A stretch of 64,000 bases of DNA, taken from contig NC_079878.1 of assembly GCF_029227915.1 (NCBI RefSeq), positions 34,065,501-34,129,500 of the forward strand. Direction: 5' to 3'. Both the position numbers and the translations under genes were made by a program. Shown here in pieces: positions 51,992-63,773 of this stretch; position 1 is the stretch's first letter; each line of letters begins with the position of its first letter. The notes below the pieces were generated by a model. That model made no database searches, was not told where the DNA came from, and was given only the letters and a program-made list of their open reading frames with translations. This DNA comes from Hydractinia symbiolongicarpus (Eukaryota; Cnidaria; Hydrozoa; Anthoathecata; Hydractiniidae).

Positions 51992-52364
51992 GGAGTCCAA
52001 TTTTCTCATTTATCACATTTATCAGGTCACAGTCTAAAGTTAGTTCAATTAAGTCCTTCAGGCATTCGTTTCACTGTTAAAAGCCATGCAACCTAGTAAT
52101 TTCAGAAAAATATCGCTAAATACATGTCGGTACGAATATGTGACTCAACCGTTGTAACTCAAACGGACTGACACCGTTAGAAAGTCAATGAAATATAGTT
52201 CTTGAAACTGTCGCTATTTCTTCAGCGCGAGATAACGGCTAGGATTGGTGCCACAGTAAAAAATGACTTATGAATCTAAATTTTTGAATGAAGCGCTACC
52301 ACAGTGCCCAGTGTTGTCGCTGAGTTCCGGCAATCATGTCAAATTAAGAAGAGTGTAATTTCTT
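51992..52364. repeat. Single unit between regions F and G
   Basis: This unit has CCTTCAGGCATTCG, AAAAGCCATGCAACC, AATTTCAG and CGCGAGATAACGG. It does not belong clearly to either neighbouring HOR. It marks the change from interior forms to the outer forms (GTAACTCAAACGG, CGATAACGG) of region G. Confidence 0.7.
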
Positions 52365-54227
52365 GGAGTCCAATTTTCTCATTTATCACATTTATCAGGT
52401 CACAGTTCAAAGTTAGTTCAATTAAGTCCCACAGTCAATCGTTTCACTGTTAAAAGCGACGAAACCTAATAATATCAGATAAATATCGCTAAATACATTT
52501 TGGTACGAAGATGTGACCCAACCGTTGTAACTCAAACGAACTGACACGGTTAGAAAGTCAATGATATGTAGTTTTTGAAATTGTCGGTATTTCTTCAGCG
52601 CGCGATAACGGATAGGATTGGTCCCACAGTAAAGAATGATTTATTTATCTAAATTTTTAAATGAAGCGCTACCACAGCGCCCAGTGTAATCGCTGCGTTC
52701 CGGCAATCACGTCATATTAAGAAGAATGTTATTTCTTCGAGTTCAGATGTCTCATTTATCACATTTATTAGGTCACAGTCCAAAGTTAGTTTAATTAAGT
52801 CCCACAGTCAATCTTTTCATTGTTAAAATCGATGCAACCTAGTAATCTCAGAAACATATCGCTAAATACATGTCGGTACGAATATGTGACCCAACCGTTG
52901 TAACTCGAACGGACTGACACCGTTAGAAAGTCAATGAAATGTAGTTTTTAAAAATGTCGCTGTTTCTTCAGCGCGCGATAACGGCTAGGATTGGTCCCTC
53001 AGTGAAAAATGACTTATTAATCTAAATTTTTAAATTAAACGCTACAACAGGCCCAGTGTAATCGCTGTGTTCCGGCAATCATGTCAAATTAAAAAGAATG
53101 TTATTTCTTGGAGTCCTATTTTCCCATTTATCACATTTATCCGGTCACATCCAAATTTAGTTCACTTAAGTCCCACAGTCAATCGTTTCACTGTTAAAAG
53201 CAATGCAACATAGTAATATCAGATAAATATCGCTAAATACATGTTGATACGAATATGTGACCCAACCGTTGAAACTCAAACGGACTGACACCGTTAGAAA
53301 GTCAAGGAAATGTAATTTTTGAAATTGTCGCTATTTCTTTAGCGCACGATAACTTCTAGGATTGGTCCCACAGTAAAAAATGACTTAATAATCTAAATTT
53401 TTAAATGAAGCGCTACCACAGCGCCCAGTGTAATCGCTGAGTTACGGCAATCATGTCAAATTAAGAAGAATGTTATTTCTTGGAGTCCAATTTTCTCATT
53501 TATCACATTTATCAGGCCACAGTCCAAAGTTAGTTCAATTAAGTCCCACAGTCAATCGTTTCACTGTTACAAGCGATGCAACCTAGTAATATCAGATAAA
53601 TATCGCTAAATACATGTTGGTACGAATATGTGACCCAACCGTTAAAACTCAAACGGACTGACACCGTTAGAAAGTCAGTAAAATGTAGTATTTGAAACTG
53701 TCGCTATTTCTTCAGCGCGCGCTAACGGCTAGGATTGGCCCCACAGTAAAAAATGACTTTTTTATCTTAATTTTTAATTGAAGCGCTACCACAGCGCCCA
53801 GTGTAATCGCTGAGGTTCGGCAATCATTTCAAATTAAGAAGAATGTTATTTCTTGGAGTCCATGTCTCTCACTTTCACATTTATTAAGGTCACAGTCCGT
53901 AATGAGTTCAATTAAGTACCACAGTCAATCGCTTCACTGTTAAAAGCCATACAACATAGGATTATCATAAAAATATCGCTAAATGCATGTAGGCACGAAT
54001 ATGTGACCCAAACGTTGTAACTCAAAGGGACTGACACCTTTAGAAAGTCAGTGAAATGTAGTACTTGAAACTGTGTCTATTTCTTCAGCGCGCAATAACT
54101 GCTAGGATTGGTTCCATAGTAAAAAATGACTTATTAATATAAATTTTTAAATGAAGCGCTACCACAGCGCCCAGTGTAATCGCTGAGTTCCGTCAATCAT
54201 GTCAAATTAAGAAGAATGTTACTTCTT
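52365..54227. repeat. Region G five-unit HOR, copy 1 (1863 bp)
   Basis: Units g1 52365, g2 52738, g3 53110, g4 53482 and T 53855. Markers: g1 ACGAAGATGTGACC and GTCGGTATTTC; g2 TTCGAGTTC, AACTCGAACGG, TTTTAAAAATGTCGCTG and ACAGGCCCAG; g3 AAGCAATGCAAC, TGTTGATACG and GATAACTTCTAGG; g4 GTTACAAGCG, CCGTTAAAACTC, CGCTAACGGC and GAGGTTCGG; T CTCACTTTCAC, AAAAGCCATACAACATAG and CAATAACTGCTAGG. Confidence 0.88.
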
Positions 54228-55717
54228 GGAGTCCAATTTTCTCATTTATCACATTTATCAGGTCACAGTGCAAAGTTAGTTCAATTAAGTCCCACAGTCA
54301 ATCGTTTCACTGTTAAAAGCGATGAAACCTAGTAATATCAGATAAATATCGCTAAATACATGTTGGTACGAAGATGTGACCCAACCGTTGTAACTCAAAC
54401 GAACTGACACGGTTAGAAAGTCAATGATATGTAGTTTTTGAAACTGTCGGTATTTCTTCAGCGCGCGATAACGGATAGGATTGGTCCCACAGTAAAGAAT
54501 GATTTATTTATCTAAATTTTTAAATGAAGCGCTACCACAGCGCCCAGTGTAATCGCTGCGTTCCGGCAATCACGTCAAATTAAGAAGAATGTTATTTCTT
54601 CGATTTCAAATGTCTCATTTATCACATTTATTAGGTCACAGTCCAAAGTTAGTTTAATTAAGTCCCACAGTCAATCTTTTCATTGTTAAAAGTGATGCAA
54701 CCTAGTAATCTCAGAAAAATATCGCCAAATACATGTCGGTACGAATATGTGACCCAACCGTTGTAACTCGAACGGACTGACACCGTTAGAAAGTCAATGA
54801 AACGTAGTTTTTAAAAATGTCGCTGTTTCTCCAGCGCGCAATAACGGCCAGGATTGGTCCCACAGTGAAAAATGACTTATTAATCTAAATATTTAAATTA
54901 AACGCTACCACAGGCCCAGTGTAATTGCTGAGTTCCGGCAATCATGTCAAATTAAAAAGAATGTTATTTCTTGGAGTCCAATTTTCCCATTTATCACTTT
55001 TATCAGGTCACAGTCCAAAGTTTGTTCACTTAAGTCCCACAGTCAATCGTTTCACTGTTAAAAGCAATGCAACCTAGTAATATCAGATAAATATCGCTAA
55101 ATACATGTTGATACGAATATGTGACCCAACTGTTGAAACTCAAACGGACTGACACCGTTAGAAAGTCAGTAAAATGTAGTATTTGAAACTGTCTCTATTT
55201 CTTCAGCGCGCGCTAACGGCTAGGATTGATCCCACAGTAAAAAATGACTTTTTTATCTTAATTTTTAATTGAAGCGCTACCACAGCGCCCAGTGTAATCG
55301 CTGAGGTTCGGCAATCATTTCAAATTAAGAAGAATGTTATTTCTTGGAGTCCAATTGTCTCACTTTCACATTTATAAGGTCACAGTCCGTAATGAGTTCA
55401 ATTAAGTACCACAGTCAATCGCTTCACTGTTAAAAGCCATACAACATAGGATTATCAGAAAAATATCGCTAAATGCATGCAGGCACGAATATGTGACCCA
55501 AACGTTGTAACTCAAAGGGACTGACACCTTTAGAAAGTCAGTGAAATGTAGTACTTGAAACCGTGTCTATTGCTTCAGCGCGCAATAACTGCTAGGATTG
55601 GTTCCATAGTAAAAAATGACTTATTAATATAAATTTTTAAATGAAGCGCTACCACAGCGCCCAGTGTAATCGCTGAGTTCCGGCAATCATGTCAAATTAA
55701 GAAGAATGTTACTTCTT
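54228..55717. repeat. Region G HOR, four-unit copy (1490 bp)
   Basis: Units g1 54228, g2 54601, a g3/g4 hybrid at 54973, and T 55346. The hybrid has g3 markers first (AAGCAATGCAACC, TGTTGATACG) and g4 markers after CAAACGGACTGACACCGTTAG (GTCAGTAAAATG, CGCTAACGGC). One unit was lost by exchange inside that word. Confidence 0.86.
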
Positions 55718-57580
55718 GGAGTCCAATTTTCTCATTTATCACATTTATCAGGTCACAGTGCAAAGTTAGTTCAATTAAGTCCCACAGTCAATCGTTTCAC
55801 TGTTAAAAGCGATGAAACCTAGTAATATCAGATAAATATCGCTAAATACATTTTGGTACGAAGATGTGACCCAACCGTTGTAACTCAAACGAACTGACAC
55901 GGTTAGAAAGTCAATGATATGTAGTTCTTGAAACTGTCGGTATTTCTTTAGCGCGCGATAACGGATAGGATTGGTCCCACAGTAAAGAATGATTTATTTA
56001 TCTAAATTTTTAAATGAATCGCTACCACAGCGCCCAGTGTAATCGCTGCGTTCCGGCAATCACGTCAAATTAAGAAGAATGTTATTTCTTCGAGTTCAAA
56101 TGTCTCATTTATCACATTTATTAGGTCACAGTCCAAAGTTAGTTTAATTAAGTCCCACAGTCAATCTTTTCATTGTTAAAAGCGATGCAACCTAGTAATC
56201 TCAGAAAAATATCGCCAAATACATGTCGGTACGAATATGTGACCCAACCGTTGTAACTCGAACGGACTGACACCGTTAGAAAGTCAATGAAATGTAGTTT
56301 TTAAAAATGTCGCTGTTTCTTCAGCGCGCGATAACGGCTAGGATTGGTCCCACAGTGAAAAATGACTTAATAATCTAAATTTTTAAATTAAACGCTACCA
56401 CAGGCCCAGTGTAATCGCTGTGTTCCGGCAATCATGTCAAATTAAAAAAAATGTTATTTCTTGGAGTCCAATTTTACCATTTATCACATTTATCAGGTCA
56501 CAGTCCAAAGTTAGTTCACTTAAGTCCCACAGTCAATCGTTTCACTGTTAAAAGCAATGCAACCTAGTAATATCAGATAAATATCGCTAAATACATGTTG
56601 ATACGAATATGTGACCCAACCGTTGAAACTCAAACGGACTGACACCGTTAGAAAGTCAAGGAAATGTAATTTTTGAAATTGTCGCTATTTCTTTAGCGCA
56701 CGATAACTTCTAGGATTGGTCCCACAGTAAAAAATGACTTAAAAATCTAAATTTTTAAATGAAGCGCTACCACAGCGCCCAGTGTAATCGCTGAGTTACG
56801 GCAATCATGTCAAATTAAGAAGAATGTTATTTCTTGGAGTCCAATATTCTCATTTATCACATTTATCAGGCCACAGTCCAAAGTTAGTTCAATTAAGTCC
56901 CACAGTCAATCGTTTCACTGTTACAAGCGATGCAACCTAGTAATATCAGATAAATATCGCTAAATACATGTTGGTACGAATATGTGACCCAACCGTTAAA
57001 ACACAAACGGACTGACACTGTTAGAAAGTCAGTAAAATGTAGTATTTGAAACTGTCGCTATTTCTTCAGCGCGCGCTAACGGCTAGGATTGTTCCCACAG
57101 TAAAAAATGGCTTTTTTATCTTAATTTTTAATTGAAGCGCTACCACAGCGCCCAGTGTAATCGCTGAGGTTCGGCAATCATTTCAAATTAAGAAGAATGT
57201 TATTTCTTGGAGTCCAATTCTCTCACTTTCACATTTATAAGGTCACAGTCCGTAATGAGTTCAATTAAGTACCACAGTCAATCGCTTCACTGTTAAAAGC
57301 CATACAACATAGGATTATCAGAAAAATATCGCTAAATGCATGTAGGCACGAATATGTGACCCAAACGTTGTAACTCAAAGGGACTGACACCTTTAGAAAG
57401 TCAGTGAAATGTAGTACTTGAAACTGTGTCTATTTCTTCAGCGCGCAATAACTGCTAGGATTGGTTCCATAGTAAAAAATGACTTATTAATATAAATTTT
57501 TAAATGAAGCGCTACCACAGCGCCCAGTGTAATCGCTGAGTTCGGGCAATCATGTCAAATTAAAAAGAATGTTATTTCTT
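55718..57580. repeat. Region G five-unit HOR, copy 3 (1863 bp)
   Basis: Units g1 55718, g2 56091, g3 56463, g4 56836 and T 57209 in the full order. It matches copy 1 at an offset of 3353-3354 bp (nine units), which is one five-unit plus one four-unit copy. Near 57560 the T unit ends with TTAAAAAGAATG, the form that normally follows g2, so a junction lies there. Confidence 0.87.
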
Positions 57581-58325
57581 GGAGTCCAATTTTCCCATTT
57601 ATCACATTTATCAGGTCACAGTCCAAAGTTAGTTCACTTAAGTCCCACAGTCAATCGTTTCACTGTTAAAAGCAATGCAACCTAGTGATATCAGATAAAT
57701 ATCGCTAAATACATGTTGATACGAATATGTGACCCAACTGTTGAAACTCAAACGGACTGACACCGTTAGAAAGTCAGTAAAATGTAGTATTTGAAACTGT
57801 CTCTATTTCTTCAGCGCGCGCTAACGGCTAGGATTGGTCCCACAGTAAAAAATGACTTTTTTATCTTAATTTTTAATTGAAGCGCTACCACAGAGCCCAG
57901 TGTAATCGCTGAGGTTCGGCAATCATTTCAAATTAAGAAGAATGTTATTTCTTGGAGTCCAATTGTCTCACTTTCACATTTATAAGGTCACAGTCCGTAA
58001 TGAGTTCAATTAAGTACCACAGTCAATCGCTTCACTGTTAAAAGCCATACAACATAGGATTATCAGAAAAATATCGCTAAATGCATGCAGGCACGAATAT
58101 GTGACACAAACGTTGTAACTCAAAGGGACTGACACCTTTAGAAAGTCAGTGAAATGTAGTACTTGAAACTGTGTCTATTTCTTCAGCGCGCAATAACTGC
58201 TATGATTGGTTCCATAGTAAAAAATGACTTATTAATATAAATTTTTAAATGAAGCGCTACCACAGCGCCCAGTGTATTCGCTGAGTTCCGGCAATCATGT
58301 CAAATTAAGAAGAATGTTACTTCTT
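57581..58325. repeat. Region G HOR, two-unit fragment
   Basis: A g3/g4 hybrid (57581) and a T unit (57954). They match 54973-55717 at an offset of 2608 bp, so the hybrid was copied rather than formed again. The match runs on through g1 and g2 of the next fragment. Confidence 0.84.
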
Positions 58326-59443
58326 GGAGTCCAATTTTCTCATTTATCACATTTATAAGGTCACAGTGCAAAGTTAGTTCAATTAAGACCCACAGTCAAT
58401 CGTTTCATTCTTAAAAGCGATGAAACCTAGTAATATCAGATAAATATCGCTAAATACATTTTGGTACGAAGATGTGACCCAACCGTTGTAACTCAAACGA
58501 ACTGACACGGTTAGAAAGTCAATGATATGTAGTTTTTGAAACTGTCGGTATTTCTTCAGCGCGCGATAACGGATAGGATTGGTCCCACAGTAAAGAATGA
58601 TTTATTTATCTAAATTTTTAAATGAAGCGCTGCCACAGCGCCCAGTGTAATCGCTGCGTTCCGGCAATCACGTCAAATTAAGAAGAATGTTATTTCTTCG
58701 AGTTCAAATGTCTCATTTATCACATTTATTAGGTCACAGTCCAAAGTTAGTTTAATTAAGTCCCACAGTCAATCTTTTCATTGTTAAAAGCGATGCAACC
58801 TAGTAATCTCAGAAAAATATCGCCAAATACATGTCGGTACGAATATGTGACCCAACCGTTGTAACTCGAACGGACTGACACCGTTAGAAAGTCAATAAAA
58901 AGTAGTTTTTAAAAATGTCGCTGTTTCTTCAGCGCGCGCTAACGGCTAGGATTGGTCCCACAGTAAAAAATGACTTTTTTATCTTAATTTTTAATTGAAG
59001 CGCTACCACAGCGCCCAGTGTAATCGCTGAGGTTCGGCAATCATTTCAAATTAAAAAGAATGTTATTTCTTGGAGTCCAATTGTGTCACTTTCACATTTA
59101 TAAGGTCACAGTCCGTAATGAGTTCAATTAAGTACCACAGTCAATCGCTTCACTGTTAAAAGCCATACAACATAGGATTATCAGAAAAATATCGCTAAAT
59201 GCATGCAGGCACGAATATGTGACCCAAACGTTGTAACTCAAAGGGACTGACACCTTTAGAAAGTCAGTGAAATGTAGTACTTGAAACTGTGTCTATTTCT
59301 TCACCGCGCAATAACTGCTATGATTGGTTCCATAGTAAAAAATGACTTATTAATATAAATTTTTAAATGAAGCGCTACCACAGCGCCCAGTGTAATCGCT
59401 TAGTTCCGGCAATCATGTCAAATTAAGAAGAATGTTACTTCTT
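58326..59443. repeat. Region G HOR, three-unit fragment (1118 bp)
   Basis: Units g1 58326, a g2/g4 hybrid 58699 and T 59072. The hybrid has g2 markers through TTTTAAAAATGTCGCTGTTTC and then g4 markers (CGCTAACGGC, GAGGTTCGG). Two units are lost here, the shortest surviving form of the HOR. Confidence 0.84.
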
Positions 59444-62424
59444 GGAGTCCAATTTTCTCATTTATCACATTTATCAGGTCACAGTGCAAAGTTAGTTCAA
59501 TTAAGACCAACAGTCAATCGTTTCATTCTTAAAAGCGATGCAACTTAGTAATATCAGATAAATATCGCTAAATACATGTTGGTACGAATATGTGACCCAA
59601 CCGTTGTACCTTAAACGGACTGACACCGTTAGAAAGTCAATGAAATGTAGTTTTTGAAACTGTCGCTATTTCTTCAGCAGGCTATAACGGATAGGATTGG
59701 TCCCACAGTGAAGAATGACTTATTTATCTAAAATTTTAAATGAAGCGCTACCACAGCGCCCAGTGTAATCGCTGAGTTCCGGCAATCATGTCAAATTGAG
59801 AAGAATGTTATTTCTTGCAGTCCAATTTTCTCAATTATCACATTTATCAGGTCACAGTCCAAAGTAAGTTCAATTAAGTCCCACAGGCAATCGTTTCACT
59901 GTTAAAAGCGATGCAACCTAGTTATCTCAGAAAAATATTGCTAAATACATGACGGTACGAATATGTGACACAATCGTTGTAACTCGAACGGACTGACACC
60001 GTTATAAAGTCAATGAAATGTAGTTTGTGAAGCTGTCGCTAATTCTTCAGCGCGCTATAACGGATAGGATTGGTTCCACAGTGAAGAATTACTTATTTAT
60101 CTAAAATTTCAAATGAAGCGCTACCACACCGCTCAGTGTAATCGCTGAGTTCCGGCAATCATGTCAAATTAAGAAGAATGTTATTTCCTGGAGTCCAATT
60201 TTCTCATTTATCACATTTATCAGGTCACAGTCAAAAGTTAGTTCAATTAAGTCCCACAGTCAATCGTTTCACTGTTAAAAGCGATGCAACCTAGTAATAT
60301 CAGATAAATATCGCTACATACATGTTGGTACGAATATGTGACCCAGCCGTTGTATCTCAAACGGACTGACACCGTTAGAAAGTCAATGAAATGTAGCCTT
60401 TGAAACTGTCGCTATTTCTTCAGCGCGCGATAACGGCTAGGATTGGTCCCACAGTAAAGAATGATTTATTTATACAAACTTTTAAATAAAGCGCTACCAC
60501 AGCGCCCAGTGTAATCGCTGAGTTACGGCAATCATGTCAAATTAACAAGAATGTTTTTTCTTGGTTTCCAATTTTCTCATTTATCACATTTATCAGGTCA
60601 CAGTCCAAAGTTAGTTCAATAAAGTCACACAGTCAATCATTTCACTGTTACAAGCGATGCAACCTAGTAATATTAGATAAATATCGCTAAATACATGTTG
60701 GTACGAAAATGTGACCCAACCGTTAAAACTCAAACGGACTGACACCGTTAGAAAGTCAGTGAAATATAGTATTTGAAACTGTCTCTATTTCTTCAGCGCG
60801 CTAACGGCTAGGATTGGTCCCACAGTAAAAAATGACTTTTTTATCTTAATTTTTAATTGAAGCGCTACCACAGCGCCCAGTGTAATCGCTGAGATTCGGC
60901 AATCATTTTAAATTAAGAAGAATGTTATTTCTTGGAGTCCAATTGTCTCACTTTCACATTTATAAGGTCACAGTCCATAATGAGTTCAATTAAGTTCCAC
61001 AGTCAATCGCTTCACTGTTAAAAGCCATACAACATAGGAATATCACAAAAATATCGCTAAATGCATGTAGGCACGAATATGTGACCCAACCATTGTAACT
61101 CAAAGGGACTGACACCTTTAGAAAGTCAGTGAAATGTAGTACTTGAAACTGTCTCTATTTCTTTAGCGCGCAATAACTGCTACATTTGGTTCCGCAGTAA
61201 AAAATGACTTATTAATCTAAATTTTTAAATGAAGCGCTACCTCAGCGAGCAGTGTAATCGCTAAGTTCTGGCAATCATGTCAAATTAAGAAGAATGTTAT
61301 TTCTTGGAGTCCAATTTTCTCATTTATCACATTTATCAGGTCACAGTGCAAAGTTAGTTCAATTAAGACCCACAGTCAATCGTTTCACTGTTAAAAGCGA
61401 TGCAACCTAGTAATATGAGATAAATATAGCTAAATACATGTTGGTACGAATATGTGACCCAACCGTAGTAACTCAAACTAACTGACACTGTTAGAAAGTC
61501 AAGGAAATAAAGTTTTCGAAATTGTCGCTATTTCTTCAGCGCGCGATAACGGATAGGATTGGTCCCACAGTGAAGAATGACTTATTTATCTAAAATTTTA
61601 AATGAAACGCTACCACAGCGCCCAGTGTAATCGCTGAGTTCCGGCAATCATGTCAAATTGAGAAGAATGTTATTTCTTGGAGTCCAATTTTCTCAATTAT
61701 CACATTTATCAGGTCACAGTCCAAAGTAAGTTCAATTAAGTCCCACAGGCAATCGTTTCATTGTTAAAAGCGATGCAACCTAGTAATCTCAGAAAAATAT
61801 CGCTAAATACATGTCGGTACGAATATGTGACACAACCGTTGTAACTCGAACGGACTGACACCGTTATAAAGTCAATGAAATGTAGTTTGTGAAACTGTCG
61901 CTAATTCTTCAGCGCGCTATAACGGCTAGGATTGGTCCCACAGTAAAGAATGATTTATTTATATAAACTTTTAAATAAAGCGCTACCACAGCGCCCAGCG
62001 TAATCGCTGAGTTACGGCAATCACGTCAAATTACGAAGAATGTTATTTCTTGGAGTCCAATTTTCTCAATTATCACATTTCTCAGGTCACAGTCCAAAGG
62101 AAGTTCAATTAAGTCCCACAGGCAATCGTTTCACTGTTAAAAGCGATGCAACTTAGTAATCTCAGAAAAATATCCCTAAATACATGTCGGTACGAATATG
62201 TGACACAACCGTTGTAACTCGAACGGACTGACACCGTTATAAAGTCAATGAAATGTAGTTTGTGAAACTGTCGCTATTTCTTCAGCGCACGATAACTTCT
62301 AGGATTGTTCCCACAGTAAAAAATGACTTTCTAATCTAAATTTTTAAATGAAGCGCTACCACAGCGCCCAGTGTAATCGCTGAGTTCCGGCAATCATGTC
62401 AAATTAAGAAGAATGTTATTTCTT

Positions 62425-62657
62425 AGCGTCCAATTTTCTCATTTATCACATTTATCAGGTCACAGTCCAAAGTTAGTTCAATTAAGTCCCACAGTCAATC
62501 ATTTCACTGTTACAAGCGATGCAACCTAGTAATATCAGATAAATATCGCAAAATACATACTTTTTTATCTTAATTTTTAATTGAAGCGCTACCACAGCGC
62601 CCAGTGTAATCGCTGAGTTCCGGCAATCATGTCAAATTAAGAAGAATGTTATTTCCT
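62425..62657. repeat. Unit with ~140-bp deletion
   Basis: Spacing between start words is only 233. Near 62556 the text jumps from CGCAAAATACAT to ACTTTTTTATCTTAATTTTT, losing the central part with both CCGTT/AACGG arms, the AGTTT/AAACT dyad and CAGCGCGC. It is the largest deletion in the window. Confidence 0.9.
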
Positions 62658-63773
62658 GGAGTCCAATTTTCTCATTTATCACATTTATCAGGTCACAGTC
62701 AAAAGTTAGTTCAATTAAGTCCCACAGTCAATCGTTTCACTGTTAAAAGCGATGCAACCTAGTAATATCAGATAAATATCGCTACATACATGTTGGTACG
62801 AATATGTGACCCAGCCGTTGTATCTCAAACGGACTGACACCGTTAGAAAGTCAATGAAATGTAGCTTTTGAAACTGTCGCTATTTCTTCAGCGCGCGATA
62901 ACGGCTAGGATTGGTCCCACAGTAAAGAATGATTTATTTATACAAACTTTTAAATAAAGCGCTACCACAGCGCCCAGTGTAATCGCTGAGTTACGGCAAT
63001 CATGTCAAATTAACAAGAATGTTTTTTCTTGGTTTCCAATTTTCTCATTTATCACATTTATCAGGTCACAGTCCAAAGTTAGTTCAATTAAGTCCCACAG
63101 TCAATCATTTCACTGTTACAAGCGATGCAACCTAGTAATATCAGATAAATATCGCTAAATACATGTTGGTACGAAAATGTGACCCAACCGTTAAAACTCA
63201 AACGGACTGACACCGTTAGAAAGTCAGTGAAATATAGTATTTGAAACTGTCTCTATTTCTTCAACGCGCTAACGGCTAGGATTGGTCCCACAGTAAAAAA
63301 TGACTTTTTTATCTTAATTTTTAATTGAAGCGCTACCACAGCGCCCAGTGTAATCGCTGAGATTCGGCAATCATTTTAAATTAAGAAGGATGTTATTTCT
63401 TGGAGTCCAATTGTCTCACTTTCACATTTATAAGGTCACAGTCCATAATGAGTTCAATTAAGTTCCACAGTCAATCGCTTCACTGTTAAAAGCCATACAA
63501 CATAGGAATATCAGAAAAATATCGCTAAATGCATGTAGGCACGAATATGTGATCCAACCGTAGTAACTCAAACTAACTGACACTGTTAGAAAGTCAAGGA
63601 AATGTAGTTTTCGAAATTGTCGCTATTTCTTCAGCGCGCGATAACGGATAGGATTGGTCCCACAGTGAAGAATGACTTATTTATCTAAAATTTTAAATGA
63701 AACGCTACCACAGCGCCCAGTGTAATCGCTGAGTTCCGGCAATCATGTCAAATTGAGAAGAATGTTATTTCTT

